Shown: piece by piece, positions 18,459 to 29,898 of the stretch
Layout of the letters: every line of letters begins with the position of its first letter
Numbering within the stretch: the first letter of the stretch is position 1
Origin: Davidsoniella eucalypti
Taxonomy: Eukaryota; Ascomycota; Sordariomycetes; Microascales; Ceratocystidaceae
NCBI GenBank assembly: GCA_004009845.1
Contig: RMBW01000157.1
Span: 1 to 48,592, forward strand
Direction of reading: 5' to 3'
DNA: 48,592 nt
Translations under genes and position numbers: made by a program
The notes under the pieces: model-generated
Told to the model about the DNA's origin: nothing
What the model saw: only the letters and a program-made list of their open reading frames with translations
Databases searched by the model: none

Positions 18459-21400
18459 GGTGAATCAAAGTCAATACAAGAAAAGCTCGAGAAAATGTGG
18501 AAGTAAATGTAGCAAATATGTGATGCGGTCATGAGATATCGGGATGTATATGATGGTTGAGAGGAGATCTACTCACTGGGCTAGAAAAGATACTAAAAGT
18601 TGTTGAAAAGAAGGCAGCTAGATTGTACTTAAGTACGTTGTAAGTATCAGTTTTTATTTGAATTCCGAATAAGAAAAGACCAAGAATGTCGACAATGTTA
18701 ATGGCAATTCGTAAATATAGTGTTCTATTGAGAAACAATGAGCACGTTTTGTAGCCAATATGGGATGACAAGGAACGAGAGCAAGATACTGATACTGCTA
18801 TGTGACACTTGTGCAGAAACTAGTTCGAGGTTGTAATAAATGACGTATAGAATAACGAACTACGAAGCAAAACAAAAAAATTGTATGATTGGGGTTATGT
18901 TTTATGTAAGTTGGATCTTGAGAATTTCAGAGTGAGAGAAAATGAAGGCTTGCGTAAACATGAAATTTAAGCTATTAAACCAATTCCAAGGAAGGTCACA
19001 AACCATACAAGGTAACAGCCATCCAAGTTCCTACAGATATATCACAATGCTCTTGTTTTCCATATTGACATGACAGACAGTCTTTAACATCATATGCATA
19101 TTTACACTTAATTCTGTTAGGAAGGATGGTGAAGACCGCCCAATAGACTTAATTAAGCCTAGTGCATATTAGCGCCCAATGTACCTGTACGGTGAGCAAG
19201 TATTTCTGACCTCAGGGATATCTGTGCCACAATAAACCCTAAGTACTTGAGGGTTGAGAGATATCACATGGTTGCGTAACAACGACTATTTAGACAAATG
19301 ACTGATACGATCACCTTTTAAACGTATCAAGTCGGCCAAGAAAGAGAGTAGCTGGTCCCGTATATGCCATAGATAATATACTAGCTTGTTTAATCATGCT
19401 GCAAACTATCGACACAGTTCAGATAGGCATTCTCGCTGAGCAAGTCATCGAGGACGACGATGTTTTAGGATGTCAGAACAGTAGCCAATCGCACAATGAA
19501 CTGGAAAGTATTGTAATGGATTAGAATACTAAAAAATAGAAATGCCAACAATCATGATGGACATATCATATATGCCCCTATAAACTTTGTCACTCCCAAT
19601 ACAAGTAGTTCCATAAACGTCTGTAAAGTTCCGATCGTCATGATAACAAACATCGAGACTGAAGCCTTGATAGTTTGTCGCGAATAGCCTCAAAGAAGCC
19701 CTAGACTTTGCATGGCAAATAAATGCTATATCAACTGATTAGCCATGATCCTATACTTGGCTCTGTCTCACCATCACCTTCGAATCATGTCAGATATAGC
19801 CTAACTCCCTTCAAAACATGGTATCTCCTCATAGCGTAAAGTAAGTGATGTTGTAGATGATTGACTCGTTAAATTGTTTCGGTCAACAGGAACAAGAGAA
19901 AAAAAGAGGGTGATGAGTTAACCCCCCTTCATCGAGCCCCTTCTGGCCGGTCATTGACTTTGAGAAGTAAAAACGGTCCTATCACGAGTCACAGACACAG
20001 CGACCGGTCTGACAAGAAGGTTTAAGTTAATTAATTCACTTTTTCTTTTCATCGGGCCTACCCCGCCCTGTTCCACGGTACCGATCACGACAGAAAGTCA
20101 CCATTATTGTCAAGCTTTGGGTGGTTTGCAGGTACCATTGGCTAGATAACTTATGGATAGTCAAACTAGGATACATGGGCCGGACCGTTTGTTTCTAACG
20201 GCCGTAGACATATAATAAGTTTCATTTGGTATGTATTGTTTGTTTTAATGATCATCAAGTTACCAGATGCTTTAACGGAACTGTTTTGATGGCCTGCCAG
20301 TGGGTCTTCGTGCCACTATGAATATACATATATACTTATATTGGGTGTCATTGATGATAGCTAATGAGTAACATACTCAATAATACAGAGCTCTTTGCCA
20401 TCGTCTCGATGAGATTCTTCAGTGGCTCCGAGCATCAATAAAATATGGCTATTCAAGACTTCACTTTCTTGAATTGAGCTAAAATATTTTTTTAAAACAA
20501 AAGGGCAGTAGTCTCGGTCACAACACAGACTAGCTTGGATTGTTGTTAATCGTTTGCCGTATTCAGGCTGAAGTCAAGAAAGGAACGGGGTCTTACTTTT
20601 ATCCACGTTGTTGAAGGAGCCAGCCAGCTGGTTTGTTGATGTCAAGACCTAACATGAGGGTTGTTTAACCCTAGTACTACTTTCTTGTTACATGAAGATT
20701 ATTAGATTAACTTGCTTTTCACTTACTAACGTCACTGACCACATTTTTCGATACCACAAGGCAATCCGAACTTACTGTTCATCATATTGAGTTAATGAGA
20801 TATAGACGGCCAAAGCGAGAGCTTCACATGCATGAATGGTAGTAGTCTTGGAGTGCTGACACCCACGGGACGGAGGGAAGAGACGCTGATCACTGCGGAA
20901 GCCGATCAACATAATACATGTATAGTGGATTACTAGACTGGGATATACGTATACAGCTGAAGGGTTGGTCCTACGGTCTCTGAGCAAGAGAAGGGTTTAT
21001 GGAGAAAAGACATGAATGCAAATACTATATAGCACGGGGTTATAATATATATCACAGCAGTAAGCAAGCTGCTAGATAAATCTAATCTATACCATACTTC
21101 ATACATCTAGCCTATTAATTCACCTTATTGTCAGTTTGACCGGCCGCTCCCCAAAGCTCATTGTGTCTTTTTTGTTATAAAACCTACCACTCACCCCACA
21201 TCGTCCGCCTTGCTTATACTTACAGATCCTATCAACAGCATAGCCGCCATTTCTTTTTATATCTATATTGTTTTTCTTTCTTCAGCCCTCATTATGGACC
21301 AGGTAAGAGGATCTCGGTGTAGACTTCGCTGGGACATACTAAGCAAGCTTTTAATAGAGCATATGCTGCTTGTACTAACATGTAGCTTAGCAGCAGTTCA

Positions 21401-22092
21401 GTATAATAAATGTACTAAGCAATAGCAATGCCAGAGCGAGTGTACATATATATCAGAGACTTCTTACAAACCAGTTGGTAACTCGAGATGATATCGTTAT
21501 GCGGAACTTTCTAACTAAAGTCGCCATAATGTGAAGAATAAACTAAAAGACAACTATTTACTGCACTAATGTCTACAATGAATGCAGGGCTGTCATGTAT
21601 TTAAATTGAATAACTAGCTTTTAGTCGAAAATTTATGTTGTTTGGCATGGGGGTTTTTAGGGGTTTTTAGGGACTAATCGACCCACTATACTAACAATAA
21701 GCATACTTACGTGTCTCTTGCCACAACTACTATTCATTGATTGTTACTCGCTACACCGCTACCTGCCACAAAATAAGAAACCATATCGATAGAGGTCAGG
21801 AGTCAAGTCTTGTTTTTATTTGCTTACTGAATAACATACAACAAAGTCAATTATAACTTTTACCTTTATTCTTCTATTCAAAGGGTAAACCTCACTCACC
21901 TTACTACCTTAATAAACCGCAATCAACAACAAGCTCAAAATAAATCACTTCTTAGTCCTCAAACTAACCTGTACGTTTACGATTTTGATTCACTATAATT
22001 TTAACTCAGCACTAATATTTCTGTCTTGATATAGTCATATCTACCGTTATTCCACTACATTACTTACGTTTGATTTTGAATCGTCAGAAGTC
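18459..22092. other. 3.6-kb gene-poor region between copper transporter and helicase genes
   Basis: It contains the divergent upstream regions of both genes. No convincing coding sequence, RNA gene or repeat was found; the few open frames are short and unlike known proteins. A possible tiny first exon (ATGGACCAG directly followed by GTAAGA at about 21295) was noted but cannot be connected to anything. Confidence 0.4.
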
Positions 22093-25000
22093 ATGGAAGA
22101 CTTTGTTGAGCTTAACGAAGAACATCAACTACTTATTTGCCTCCCGTGTAAGGCAGCAATTCGCCCAGGAAAGAGCATCGAAACACACTTTCGCGGCAAG
22201 CACAAAGTAAAAGGAGAGATTATCAAAAATATCATCGATTACTATAGCACTCAAGATTTAGCTGATCCAAAAGTGCATGCCCTCCCCCCCGATGGAAGTC
22301 CAGCTATCAAACGACTTGCTGTCCGCCGCGGATACAGTTGTTCTATGTGCCGATATCTTACAACATGCAAGGACAATATCACTCGCCACTGGAAAGATGT
22401 AGAGCATACATCTCTAGACCCCAAGTCAAAGACTGTACTATTACAGACTTGGATGGACCGGAGCCTTGCCCGATACTGGATTGTCAGCGATGGTGCAGCC
22501 AATTTCGACACCGAGTTAGCTAAACAGACAAGCACCAACCCAATGGAGCTCATGCTGGCCAATTGCGAGGCCAAGCTAGCTTCTGCAGATGCCGAACGAC
22601 TTCGAAAAGGAGACCTGAAAGAAGATATGGACCGAGACTCGTCGTGGGTGAAGAGGCTACAATGGGTAAAGCACTTCGAGTCACGTGATTTGATAAAAAT
22701 CTATGAGGCTGCCGAATGGATCCAAGCCAAGAACGCTAAAGCTAAGCAAGTCCATCAACAAACCGAACAGGCTGTGCATGAAAGGAATATGCTGCTTCGT
22801 CTCGGGGAGAGCTTTGGTCGTGAGGTCCAACGATGCAGCTGGCGATTAGATAGCGTGCCAACCGAAACACTTCAATGGCTCGGCAGTATCATGACTACTA
22901 CTCCCAACAGAATGCCATTTGGATTGAAAGGCAAAGAAGCGTCGATGGCCAAATACCGAACTGTGGGGCAACGCTACTTGGGCTTGTGCTGGCGAGCACA
23001 CCGCATTGGACGAGACGAGGCCATGAAGCAATTGGCTGTTAATTTCACGGATGAGCAGTGGAGTCTGCTGTGCACTGTCGTTCAGGAGCTCGAGAAGAGC
23101 ATCAACATCAACCGAAATCATGTTAATCGAAACGATGGTGACCACGACGACGAAGACGAAACAATAGAAGACGACGAAGACGAAACTATAGAAGACGACG
23201 AAGACGAAACTATAGAAGACGACGAAGACGAAACTATAGACGGCCGACTGCACGATAATATCTACAGGGAGCTTGACAGAGCTGTCTTTTCGTTCATGGC
23301 AGCTTCAATCAAGACTCGGGTTGGTGGACACATATATTCCAACTCGCTTCTGTGCTTCTGTGCAGCTCTAGGCATTCGATTAGAGCCGCTTGGCTATACT
23401 GAACCGCACTTATATACTGGACTGTTGGCTGCTATCTTGTGGTGGTCAAGACTGTTTTTCCTTGAGTCCGTATTCGACAGCAAACCTCGGAGCATCGACG
23501 AAGTTGATATTGAGTCGGTGCAGGAATTCCGGCAGCAGCATGCAGTTTGGATGTGCACTGGCTCGCATACTGTCATCAGCACTATCATCGGCTGGATGGC
23601 ATATGGAAAGGGCTGGCGGTCACGCATGGGCGGACAGCCGTCTGTTCGTTGGGCTGAGGATGGCGAGTCTCTGTTTCACAACGGAGAACGTATCATGATT
23701 CAGGACTTCACAAGAGCGGCTAGAGAGCAGGTAGTTGAGGCAGAGAACTTACTAGCTTTACTACTGGGAGATTCATGGCAAAAGATGAAGCCAAAGATTG
23801 ATCTTAAGCTGCTTGCTGATAACATGATCCGGCTTGGAGCCGGCCAGTCATTCGCCACAAACACAAGCAACAAATGGCTTGAGCCGGGACCATCGTTGGT
23901 GATAAGGCAACTGTCCACGTCTATTTGGGATTCGAGCAGACATGTATTCAAAATAGATAGCACCAACCGCTGGCTACGCCGGCTCAGAATGTTCCGAGAG
24001 GTGCTTATGCTACTCGTCCATGTATGGGGTGGGCTGCCAGGAAGAGGACCGGAGCTTATGACACTGCGTCACTGTGATTCATGGCAGTTGATCCGCAATG
24101 TGTTTGTGCTTGACGGGCAAGTGATGATTGTCACCGATCGAGGCAATAGGAAGGCAATCCGGGATAACTCACACAAGGTTGCTCGGTTTTTGCCAGAGAA
24201 TATTGGCCAGATGGTAGTTGCTTACATCGCTTGGTTGATCCCCGTGGAACGGGTACTCCGGTCTGAATGCAACTTGGCCGAGGCAAACGATGAGCAATTA
24301 GAGTTCATGTGGCATGACGGCAGCTCTACTGTATGGGATACAGACCGGCTTAGCCAGAAGCTAGCACAGGTATTTCAGGCGGCTACTGGTGTGAGGCTAG
24401 GCGTGGGAAGATACCGCGTGGTGGCCATTGAGTTGGGCCGGCATATTCGCGGGCTTGTCCTGAGCCAGATCAAGGCTCGTGTAGACGACGACGATGCAGA
24501 CGACGCAGACGACAACGCAGACGACGACGACATCGAAGTTGATCCGATCACCGGAGAACCAGTGCACTGCGGCGGAAGCTGGAATATCATATGGGATCTT
24601 GCTTCAACACATGGCAGCCGTGTTGCCCGACAGCATTATGCGGCTCATATTGGAATCCCCGGCAAGCTACAGCCAGAGATGATTGCTTCATTCAAAGAGA
24701 TCAGTCGGTTGTGGCATCAATTTCTCCAAGGAGACGAGTCCCAGAACGAAAAACGGAAACGACCAGACGAAGAAGCCGAGTGTGAGACCCAGCCACAGAC
24801 CGGTACAAGCAGCAAAAAGCGGATCCGGTACAAGTTGCCGGTAAGAACGGCGAAAGTCAGTGTGTACCAAGAAATGCAGACCGGCTTGTGCACTTTGTTT
24901 GGACCCGATGCGACATGGCGCAGCGCCGAGCAACGAGAAAGCATGCGGGAGATATTGGCACTACAGGATGGCGAGTCACTCATCAGCGTACTCCCAACTG

Positions 25001-26721
25001 GAGCCGGTAAGAGCGTCTTGTTCATGCTACCGGCTATTATGCAAAGCAGTGGAGTCAGCATAGTAGTCGTCCCATCTGTAGCACTCACCGAGGATCTATT
25101 TACTCGAGCAGTGGCTATGGGAGTTGACTGCATCCGTTTCGAATCGTCTTTGCATGCTGGACAAGAGGGTCTACCGCGAGCAGCCCGGCTGGTGATAGTG
25201 AGCGCCGATACCATCACCGCGGAAGAGTTTTCTGCTTATGCAGACGGATTATCATGTACCGGCTTGCTTCAACGGATTTTTATTGACGAATGCCATACAA
25301 TCATCATGGATATCGGGTACCGAGGAAAGCTAGGTGAACTGAAGAGCTTGAACCGGTATAACTGTCCGTTGATATTGCTGACGGCTACACTGCCGACGGT
25401 CCTCGAGGATTGGTTCCGAAAGCAGATGCTGGTCGAGGCTGCTATAACGATCCGGGCCCGTACCACGAAGCTTAATTGTCGGTATAAAGTTGATCAGGTC
25501 AAGCCCGGCAGCAATGAAATCGAGAAACGGGTCATAGAGATTGCCAAAACGCTTTCGACATCGATGTCTGGTCAACAGAAGGGAGTGATTTATTGCCGTT
25601 CTAGGGCGAAGTGCGAGTTTTTAGCCAAGCAGCTGGGCTGTGACTTCTATCATAGCTTCATGGAAAATAACAAGCGTGAAGAGGCTCTGTCAAAGTGGGC
25701 AGAGAGTCGCGGACATCGTTGGATCTCAGCCACGACAAGTTTGGGTACGGGTATTGATGTTGAAGGAATCACAGCAGTGATTCATGCGGAGCAGCCATAT
25801 GGGCTTGTGGATTTTGTGCAGCAGACAGGTCGACGGCCAGGTGATGTAGTGCAGTCGATCATTGTGTACAATGGGAAGCCGAGTTGGGAGAAGGAGCATA
25901 GTAGCTTTATTGAACAGGCCAACCGAGCTGAGATGGAGTCATTTGTTTCAACAAGTGAGTGTCGTCGGAAGATCATTGGTCGATTCATGGATGGCATTAC
26001 AGATGAGTCATGTAATGACATTGTTGGTGCTGAGCTGTGTGATATCTGCCAGGTACAAGTACAAGCGGCAGCAGCAGTGGCTACACCACAGACTACTGCA
26101 GTAGATCTTGGCATCAGCGAAACAAGCCAGACTACTTCGGTAAATCTTAGCAACGATAAAGCGAATCAGACAGTTGCTCGAGTGGATGATAGATGGATAA
26201 GGTTCGGGAAAGAGGAAGGAAAAAGTGCCCAAGTGTTATTCCGTTGGCTAGATGAGGTTGAAGAAAAATGCGCCAGCTGTCACGTTCAAAGTCATCTCTA
26301 CAAAAGAGTAACTGGAGTAAGCCAAGATGCTATAAGGCATGCTTCCCAAGACGTTTCGGAGTGTACGAAACGTTTGACGGGAGTGGATTATGAGTTAGCT
26401 CGAAAGAAGATCAGATTTGCACCATTATCTTGCTGTTTCACCTGCCAACTCCCGCTTGATTGGTGCGAGTGGACGAAGGTGAAAGCAGGTGAGGGCTTCA
26501 GCTGTGGACATATAGACAAAGTACTACCGGTAGCTTTGATGGCGATCAAAAACTACAGAATGCAGGACTTAGCCAAGAAGGAGTTTGAGGTTGATGTCAA
26601 GGAGATAGACTTTTATAAATGGCTAGGAGAACGGCGTCGGTTTCATGGTACAGAAGGGACGAACATGCTTGCGCTGTGGGAGGCAATTATCATGGAGGCA
26701 TACAAAGATGAGCTTTTTTAA
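22093..26721 (+). CDS. Telomere-linked-helicase-type protein: zinc fingers, recombinase-like middle, RecQ helicase
   Basis: A single-exon 1542-residue intact protein. Residues 1-120 hold two zinc fingers of the DUF3505/OrsD kind (CLPC...H..H; CSMCRYLTTCKDNITRHWKD). Residues about 640-860 resemble a tyrosine recombinase: GLPGRGPEL (R651), YRVVAIELGRH (R775), then THGSRVARQHY (H840, Y849); this is inference. Residues about 935-1300 are a RecQ-type helicase: GAGKS at 970-974, DECH at 1065-1068, LLTATLP, VIYCRSRAKCEFLAKQL, and motif VI QQTGRRPGD at 1243-1251. A Cys-rich segment follows (CRRKIIGRFMDG...CDICQ), then a C-terminal domain with paired cysteines typical of this fungal family. Acidic low-complexity repeats lie near residues 352-385 and 798-815. 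Relatives are often subtelomeric or mobile. The stop lies 35 bp from arm B. Confidence 0.88.
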   Translation: MEDFVELNEEHQLLICLPCKAAIRPGKSIETHFRGKHKVKGEIIKNIIDYYSTQDLADPKVHALPPDGSPAIKRLAVRRGYSCSMCRYLTTCKDNITRHWKDVEHTSLDPKSKTVLLQTWMDRSLARYWIVSDGAANFDTELAKQTSTNPMELMLANCEAKLASADAERLRKGDLKEDMDRDSSWVKRLQWVKHFESRDLIKIYEAAEWIQAKNAKAKQVHQQTEQAVHERNMLLRLGESFGREVQRCSWRLDSVPTETLQWLGSIMTTTPNRMPFGLKGKEASMAKYRTVGQRYLGLCWRAHRIGRDEAMKQLAVNFTDEQWSLLCTVVQELEKSININRNHVNRNDGDHDDEDETIEDDEDETIEDDEDETIEDDEDETIDGRLHDNIYRELDRAVFSFMAASIKTRVGGHIYSNSLLCFCAALGIRLEPLGYTEPHLYTGLLAAILWWSRLFFLESVFDSKPRSIDEVDIESVQEFRQQHAVWMCTGSHTVISTIIGWMAYGKGWRSRMGGQPSVRWAEDGESLFHNGERIMIQDFTRAAREQVVEAENLLALLLGDSWQKMKPKIDLKLLADNMIRLGAGQSFATNTSNKWLEPGPSLVIRQLSTSIWDSSRHVFKIDSTNRWLRRLRMFREVLMLLVHVWGGLPGRGPELMTLRHCDSWQLIRNVFVLDGQVMIVTDRGNRKAIRDNSHKVARFLPENIGQMVVAYIAWLIPVERVLRSECNLAEANDEQLEFMWHDGSSTVWDTDRLSQKLAQVFQAATGVRLGVGRYRVVAIELGRHIRGLVLSQIKARVDDDDADDADDNADDDDIEVDPITGEPVHCGGSWNIIWDLASTHGSRVARQHYAAHIGIPGKLQPEMIASFKEISRLWHQFLQGDESQNEKRKRPDEEAECETQPQTGTSSKKRIRYKLPVRTAKVSVYQEMQTGLCTLFGPDATWRSAEQRESMREILALQDGESLISVLPTGAGKSVLFMLPAIMQSSGVSIVVVPSVALTEDLFTRAVAMGVDCIRFESSLHAGQEGLPRAARLVIVSADTITAEEFSAYADGLSCTGLLQRIFIDECHTIIMDIGYRGKLGELKSLNRYNCPLILLTATLPTVLEDWFRKQMLVEAAITIRARTTKLNCRYKVDQVKPGSNEIEKRVIEIAKTLSTSMSGQQKGVIYCRSRAKCEFLAKQLGCDFYHSFMENNKREEALSKWAESRGHRWISATTSLGTGIDVEGITAVIHAEQPYGLVDFVQQTGRRPGDVVQSIIVYNGKPSWEKEHSSFIEQANRAEMESFVSTSECRRKIIGRFMDGITDESCNDIVGAELCDICQVQVQAAAAVATPQTTAVDLGISETSQTTSVNLSNDKANQTVARVDDRWIRFGKEEGKSAQVLFRWLDEVEEKCASCHVQSHLYKRVTGVSQDAIRHASQDVSECTKRLTGVDYELARKKIRFAPLSCCFTCQLPLDWCEWTKVKAGEGFSCGHIDKVLPVALMAIKNYRMQDLAKKEFEVDVKEIDFYKWLGERRRFHGTEGTNMLALWEAIIMEAYKDELF
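23145..23240 (+). repeat. 24-bp in-frame tandem repeat in the helicase gene
   Basis: Four near-identical units encode the acidic octapeptide ETIEDDED. The units differ by one base (ACAATA versus ACTATA), so the array expanded recently and without frame loss. Confidence 0.85.
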
Positions 26722-26755
26722 TTTCAGTATTAAGCATCGTTTTATGTGAGGGCAG

Positions 26756-26880
26756 TTGATTTGATTTGATTATATTTAACGTCTACCTAAATCACTAAGA
26801 TCATAAGACGCCGGATTGGTTACTGGACAGATATTTAAAGCCCTCCGCTCGACAAACTCAATAGCTATAGAAGAACTAGT
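26756..26880 (+). repeat. Dispersed LTR-like repeat 'E', arm B copy
   Basis: Uninterrupted version of the sequence at 16470-16721. It contains CACTAAGATCATAAGACGCC, CTGGACAGATATTTAAAG and ends near GAAGAACTAGT. It lacks the short retroposon and the roughly 60 extra bases seen in arm A. Confidence 0.5.
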
Positions 26881-27457
26881 GGCCAAGGCAAATAAAACAA
26901 GGAAAATAGAAACAAAAACCACACCAAATCCTCCCCCCCTCCGCTGTACTTGTCTGGCTCGCTGATATTGCATCGGCTCTGTAGTGCCTCCATTTCACCT
27001 CTAATCTCTTGGCAAGATACTTGCATAAGCTTTCTTTCCAAAGTAGCTTTTTGAAAAAGCTGGTCCGGAGTGGTCTCTCATTTCTAGGGCACACGGATGG
27101 AAAGGATACTTCCGTCGGTGCATGGGCTTCTCAAGGAAGTACCACAGCATACTATGGCGAGAGCTTGGTATATTTACAGTCTTCTTTGGTACTCAATATA
27201 TGGAAGATGTCCATTGATTTAAAATAAAAGATATTGGAAGAAAGTGTAACTTTGGCTTTATATAGCACCACATTTAAAAAGCTGTTTATTCATTAAATAA
27301 TCACATAGTTGTACAAGGGAACATTTAGAGAATACTCCATTAAAACATCAATATATCGAAAATCAAAAATCAAACTAAATAAAGCCACAACAAACAGAGG
27401 GGACCGAACAGGTACAACAAACATTAAATCACTCTATCAGAACACGATAACGAGGGC
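26881..27457 (-). other. 3' flank of the arm B secreted-protein pseudogene
   Basis: Near-perfect mirror of 15862-16469, presumably a former 3' untranslated region. No separate gene is present. Confidence 0.4.
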
Positions 27458-29439
27458 TTACTCAAGCTCCCATTCATCGAATTCCTCCTCATACTCCGGG
27501 TGCTGGTGCAACATCTCGGCCTTCTGGGAACTTGACAATGTCCAGTCATCCTTGACTGGGTTAAAAGGCTCCTTGACTGTGCCGCGGAGCCACTCCCGCT
27601 TGGCGACCATGTCGACCAGACGGCCGACCATGGCACCCGAGGACGTCTTGGACCACTTGGTCCGATCATCTTCCAGCATGTCGAAGAGATCGTCCGCAAC
27701 ATCCGAAGGCATATCCTCGGCCTCAAAAGGCAACTCAATGCCATGAGTTAGCGTCAAGTCGGAGTCCCGGAACAGCTTGTGAGCATCCTTTTTACGGAAG
27801 GACCTTGAGTGGCTAGGGTTGAGGTCAAACCATCTACTCTTGCACTCAGGACCGGATGCCACACAGAAGTCCAACAGGTCAATCACCTTAGTCGTAGTAG
27901 ACTGGGTGAACGACAGCCAAGATAGGTCCATACCAAAGATTTTTGGCTTGAGACCGACAGTCATGACACTGTCCAAGTCAAGATCCCCAGAAAGACCAAA
28001 CTTCCCTCCACCACACAACCCACAAGCATCATCATATGAAGCTGCAGCCGTTAGATGGAACTGGGGAACTTCCAGTCCATAGTAGCGGATACAGAGGCAT
28101 CAATGAACAATGATTCGAATGTCACATCGGCATGGATTGCATGGTAGACAGACACTTCACCATACAAACCACCAGACACTGTGGGCTTGTATAATGAGAA
28201 GACAGGTGCCTCGATGTTTGCACCAACACGACTCTTCCAGATGCGTCGCTCAGCATGGGCTAGGAGACGATTCTCATCAGAGACCGTCATCTTGCCTCCA
28301 AAGTCAAGTCGAGCGTACGCCTGGATATCGGATACCGTGTAACCAATACTATCACTGAGGGATAGCGATACGGAGCCGATATCCGGCACCTGGAAGGACA
28401 CTGGTGGTAAGGCCAGAAGTTGCTGAGAGCCTGTAAGACCCTGGACAGCATGTCCAGTGACATATAGTCTCAGCAACGTCTGGGCAACTACACCCTTGGT
28501 AGAGATCTTGAAATCTCCACCATGGCGCTTTCCAGCCCGGTAGCTGAAGCCGATGGCCCCAGACACATCACACGATGAGCACTTGAGGCCCAAATCCAGA
28601 TGGGAATCACTGTAAGTGATTCCACTGTTGTGCTGGAAGTCAAAGAACATGTACTTTGACTTCCAAGGCGTGGTATCATCTACCGACGCCGAGACCAATT
28701 CGATCATCAGAGGATCAATGACATTTTGGAAGTCATCTGCTGTGTCAGTCATAACATTCCAATCCTCGAGATCATTGATTGTGTTGGAAGTGACATCCAA
28801 CACTATCATGGTATCTCCTCGGGCAGTGATGCCCGAGACGCCAAACCATCCATGGTTCTGTGAGTCAACAGAACCAATTGGAGTCATCACCATGACGCTG
28901 CCCTGAGAGGCGGAAGCCAAGGCAGATGCCCACACATCCAGAGCAGTGGTGGCAGCATCGATAGTAGTGAACTCAATGGCGAGTTCATTCGCTCCATCGA
29001 AGCTGATGGCAAACAGGTGCTCAGAAACCTGGTCAAGGTTAATGAGTGGCGTACCGGAGTACGCAAAAAGGGACACTACAGAGTCTTCGGATCTGTAGGC
29101 AAATACATCCGTGGAGTGGACATTAAAAGCGTTTTTGCCAGTACGGTCATGTAAAGACACGTGCGGCATAAACGTAAACCACTGCACAACCGTGGAGTCA
29201 TTTGCTGGAGAGGCCATGGAGGACGAGGAGTTTGTAGCCTTCTGGGCAAACACAGGCTCCATAGTTGACAGGGGGAGCGCCAAAGCAGTGGAACTCAAGC
29301 TCCAAAGCAAAGAGGCTGAAGACTCATTGAGTGAGTGGGTAGAAGCCCAAGTGTAGGTGCCATTTGTGGCAGATGCAACAACTGCCTGGACAAATAGTGT
29401 CCAGGCAACTGTTGCCACTATTAGAGCTCTAACGTGCAT
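27458..29439 (-). pseudogene. Arm B copy of the secreted-protein gene, broken by one frameshift
   Basis: It matches the intact gene at 13879-15861 from start codon to stop. A run of five C in arm A (just after codons for DWKF) is four C here (GGGG at 28063-28066 on the plus strand). The shift ends the product after KFPSSI, about two thirds of the way; the remaining third stays open in another frame down to 27458. Other differences are few: S to L, G to D twice and P to S in the translated part. All four of these are C:G to T:A changes relative to arm A. The break is the only inactivating lesion, so it is either very recent or a homopolymer sequencing error. Confidence 0.8.
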
Positions 29440-29666
29440 TGCAACTGCTATAGAAATATTGTAGATGAGGCTATGAATTGTTAGCAACAGTGCTTTAATA
29501 TGAATAAATGAAAAGGTGAGGGAAAGGACAAATGATTGGCAGTGTTATGATGGTAGAAGGCAGTGATGATAAGAGATGATAGAATATGGAAGTGGATTCA
29601 AATACTCACTGTAAGACGCTTTCAATACTACTTAAGAAGTAGTGAGAAGGTAATTTGTTGATTGGT

Positions 29667-29722
29667 AATTGTGTAAAGGTAATTGTGTAAAGGTAATTGT
29701 GTAAAGGTAGTTGTGTGAAGGT
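29667..29722 (-). repeat. 14-bp tandem repeat, 3 full units plus a variant (arm B)
   Basis: AATTGTGTAAAGGT occurs three times perfectly (29667-29708), followed by AGTTGTGTGAAGGT. Arm A has two perfect units. Confidence 0.8.
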
Positions 29723-29859
29723 AGTTGTGTTAATTGCTTGGATGGTATTAGCCAAGTGAACCAAAAGTTGTTGTTGAGGAAGAAGTTTGAGAAAGGAGAA
29801 ACCACCTAGATGGGGAGAAAGACCGTCTTCTTATACTCAAAGAATTCCGAGAAAAGTCC

Positions 29860-29898
29860 TAAGAAAGAGTCCTAAGAAAGAGTCCTAAGAAAGAGTCC
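29860..29898 (-). repeat. 13-bp tandem repeat, 3 units (arm B)
   Basis: TAAGAAAGAGTCC is repeated three times. The equivalent site in arm A has two units. Confidence 0.8.

Noticed and set aside
22093..26721. Helitron helicase
   Set aside because: No Rep/HUH motif is seen, and the helicase motifs and zinc-finger layout fit the fungal RecQ telomere-linked type rather than Pif1-type Helitron helicases.
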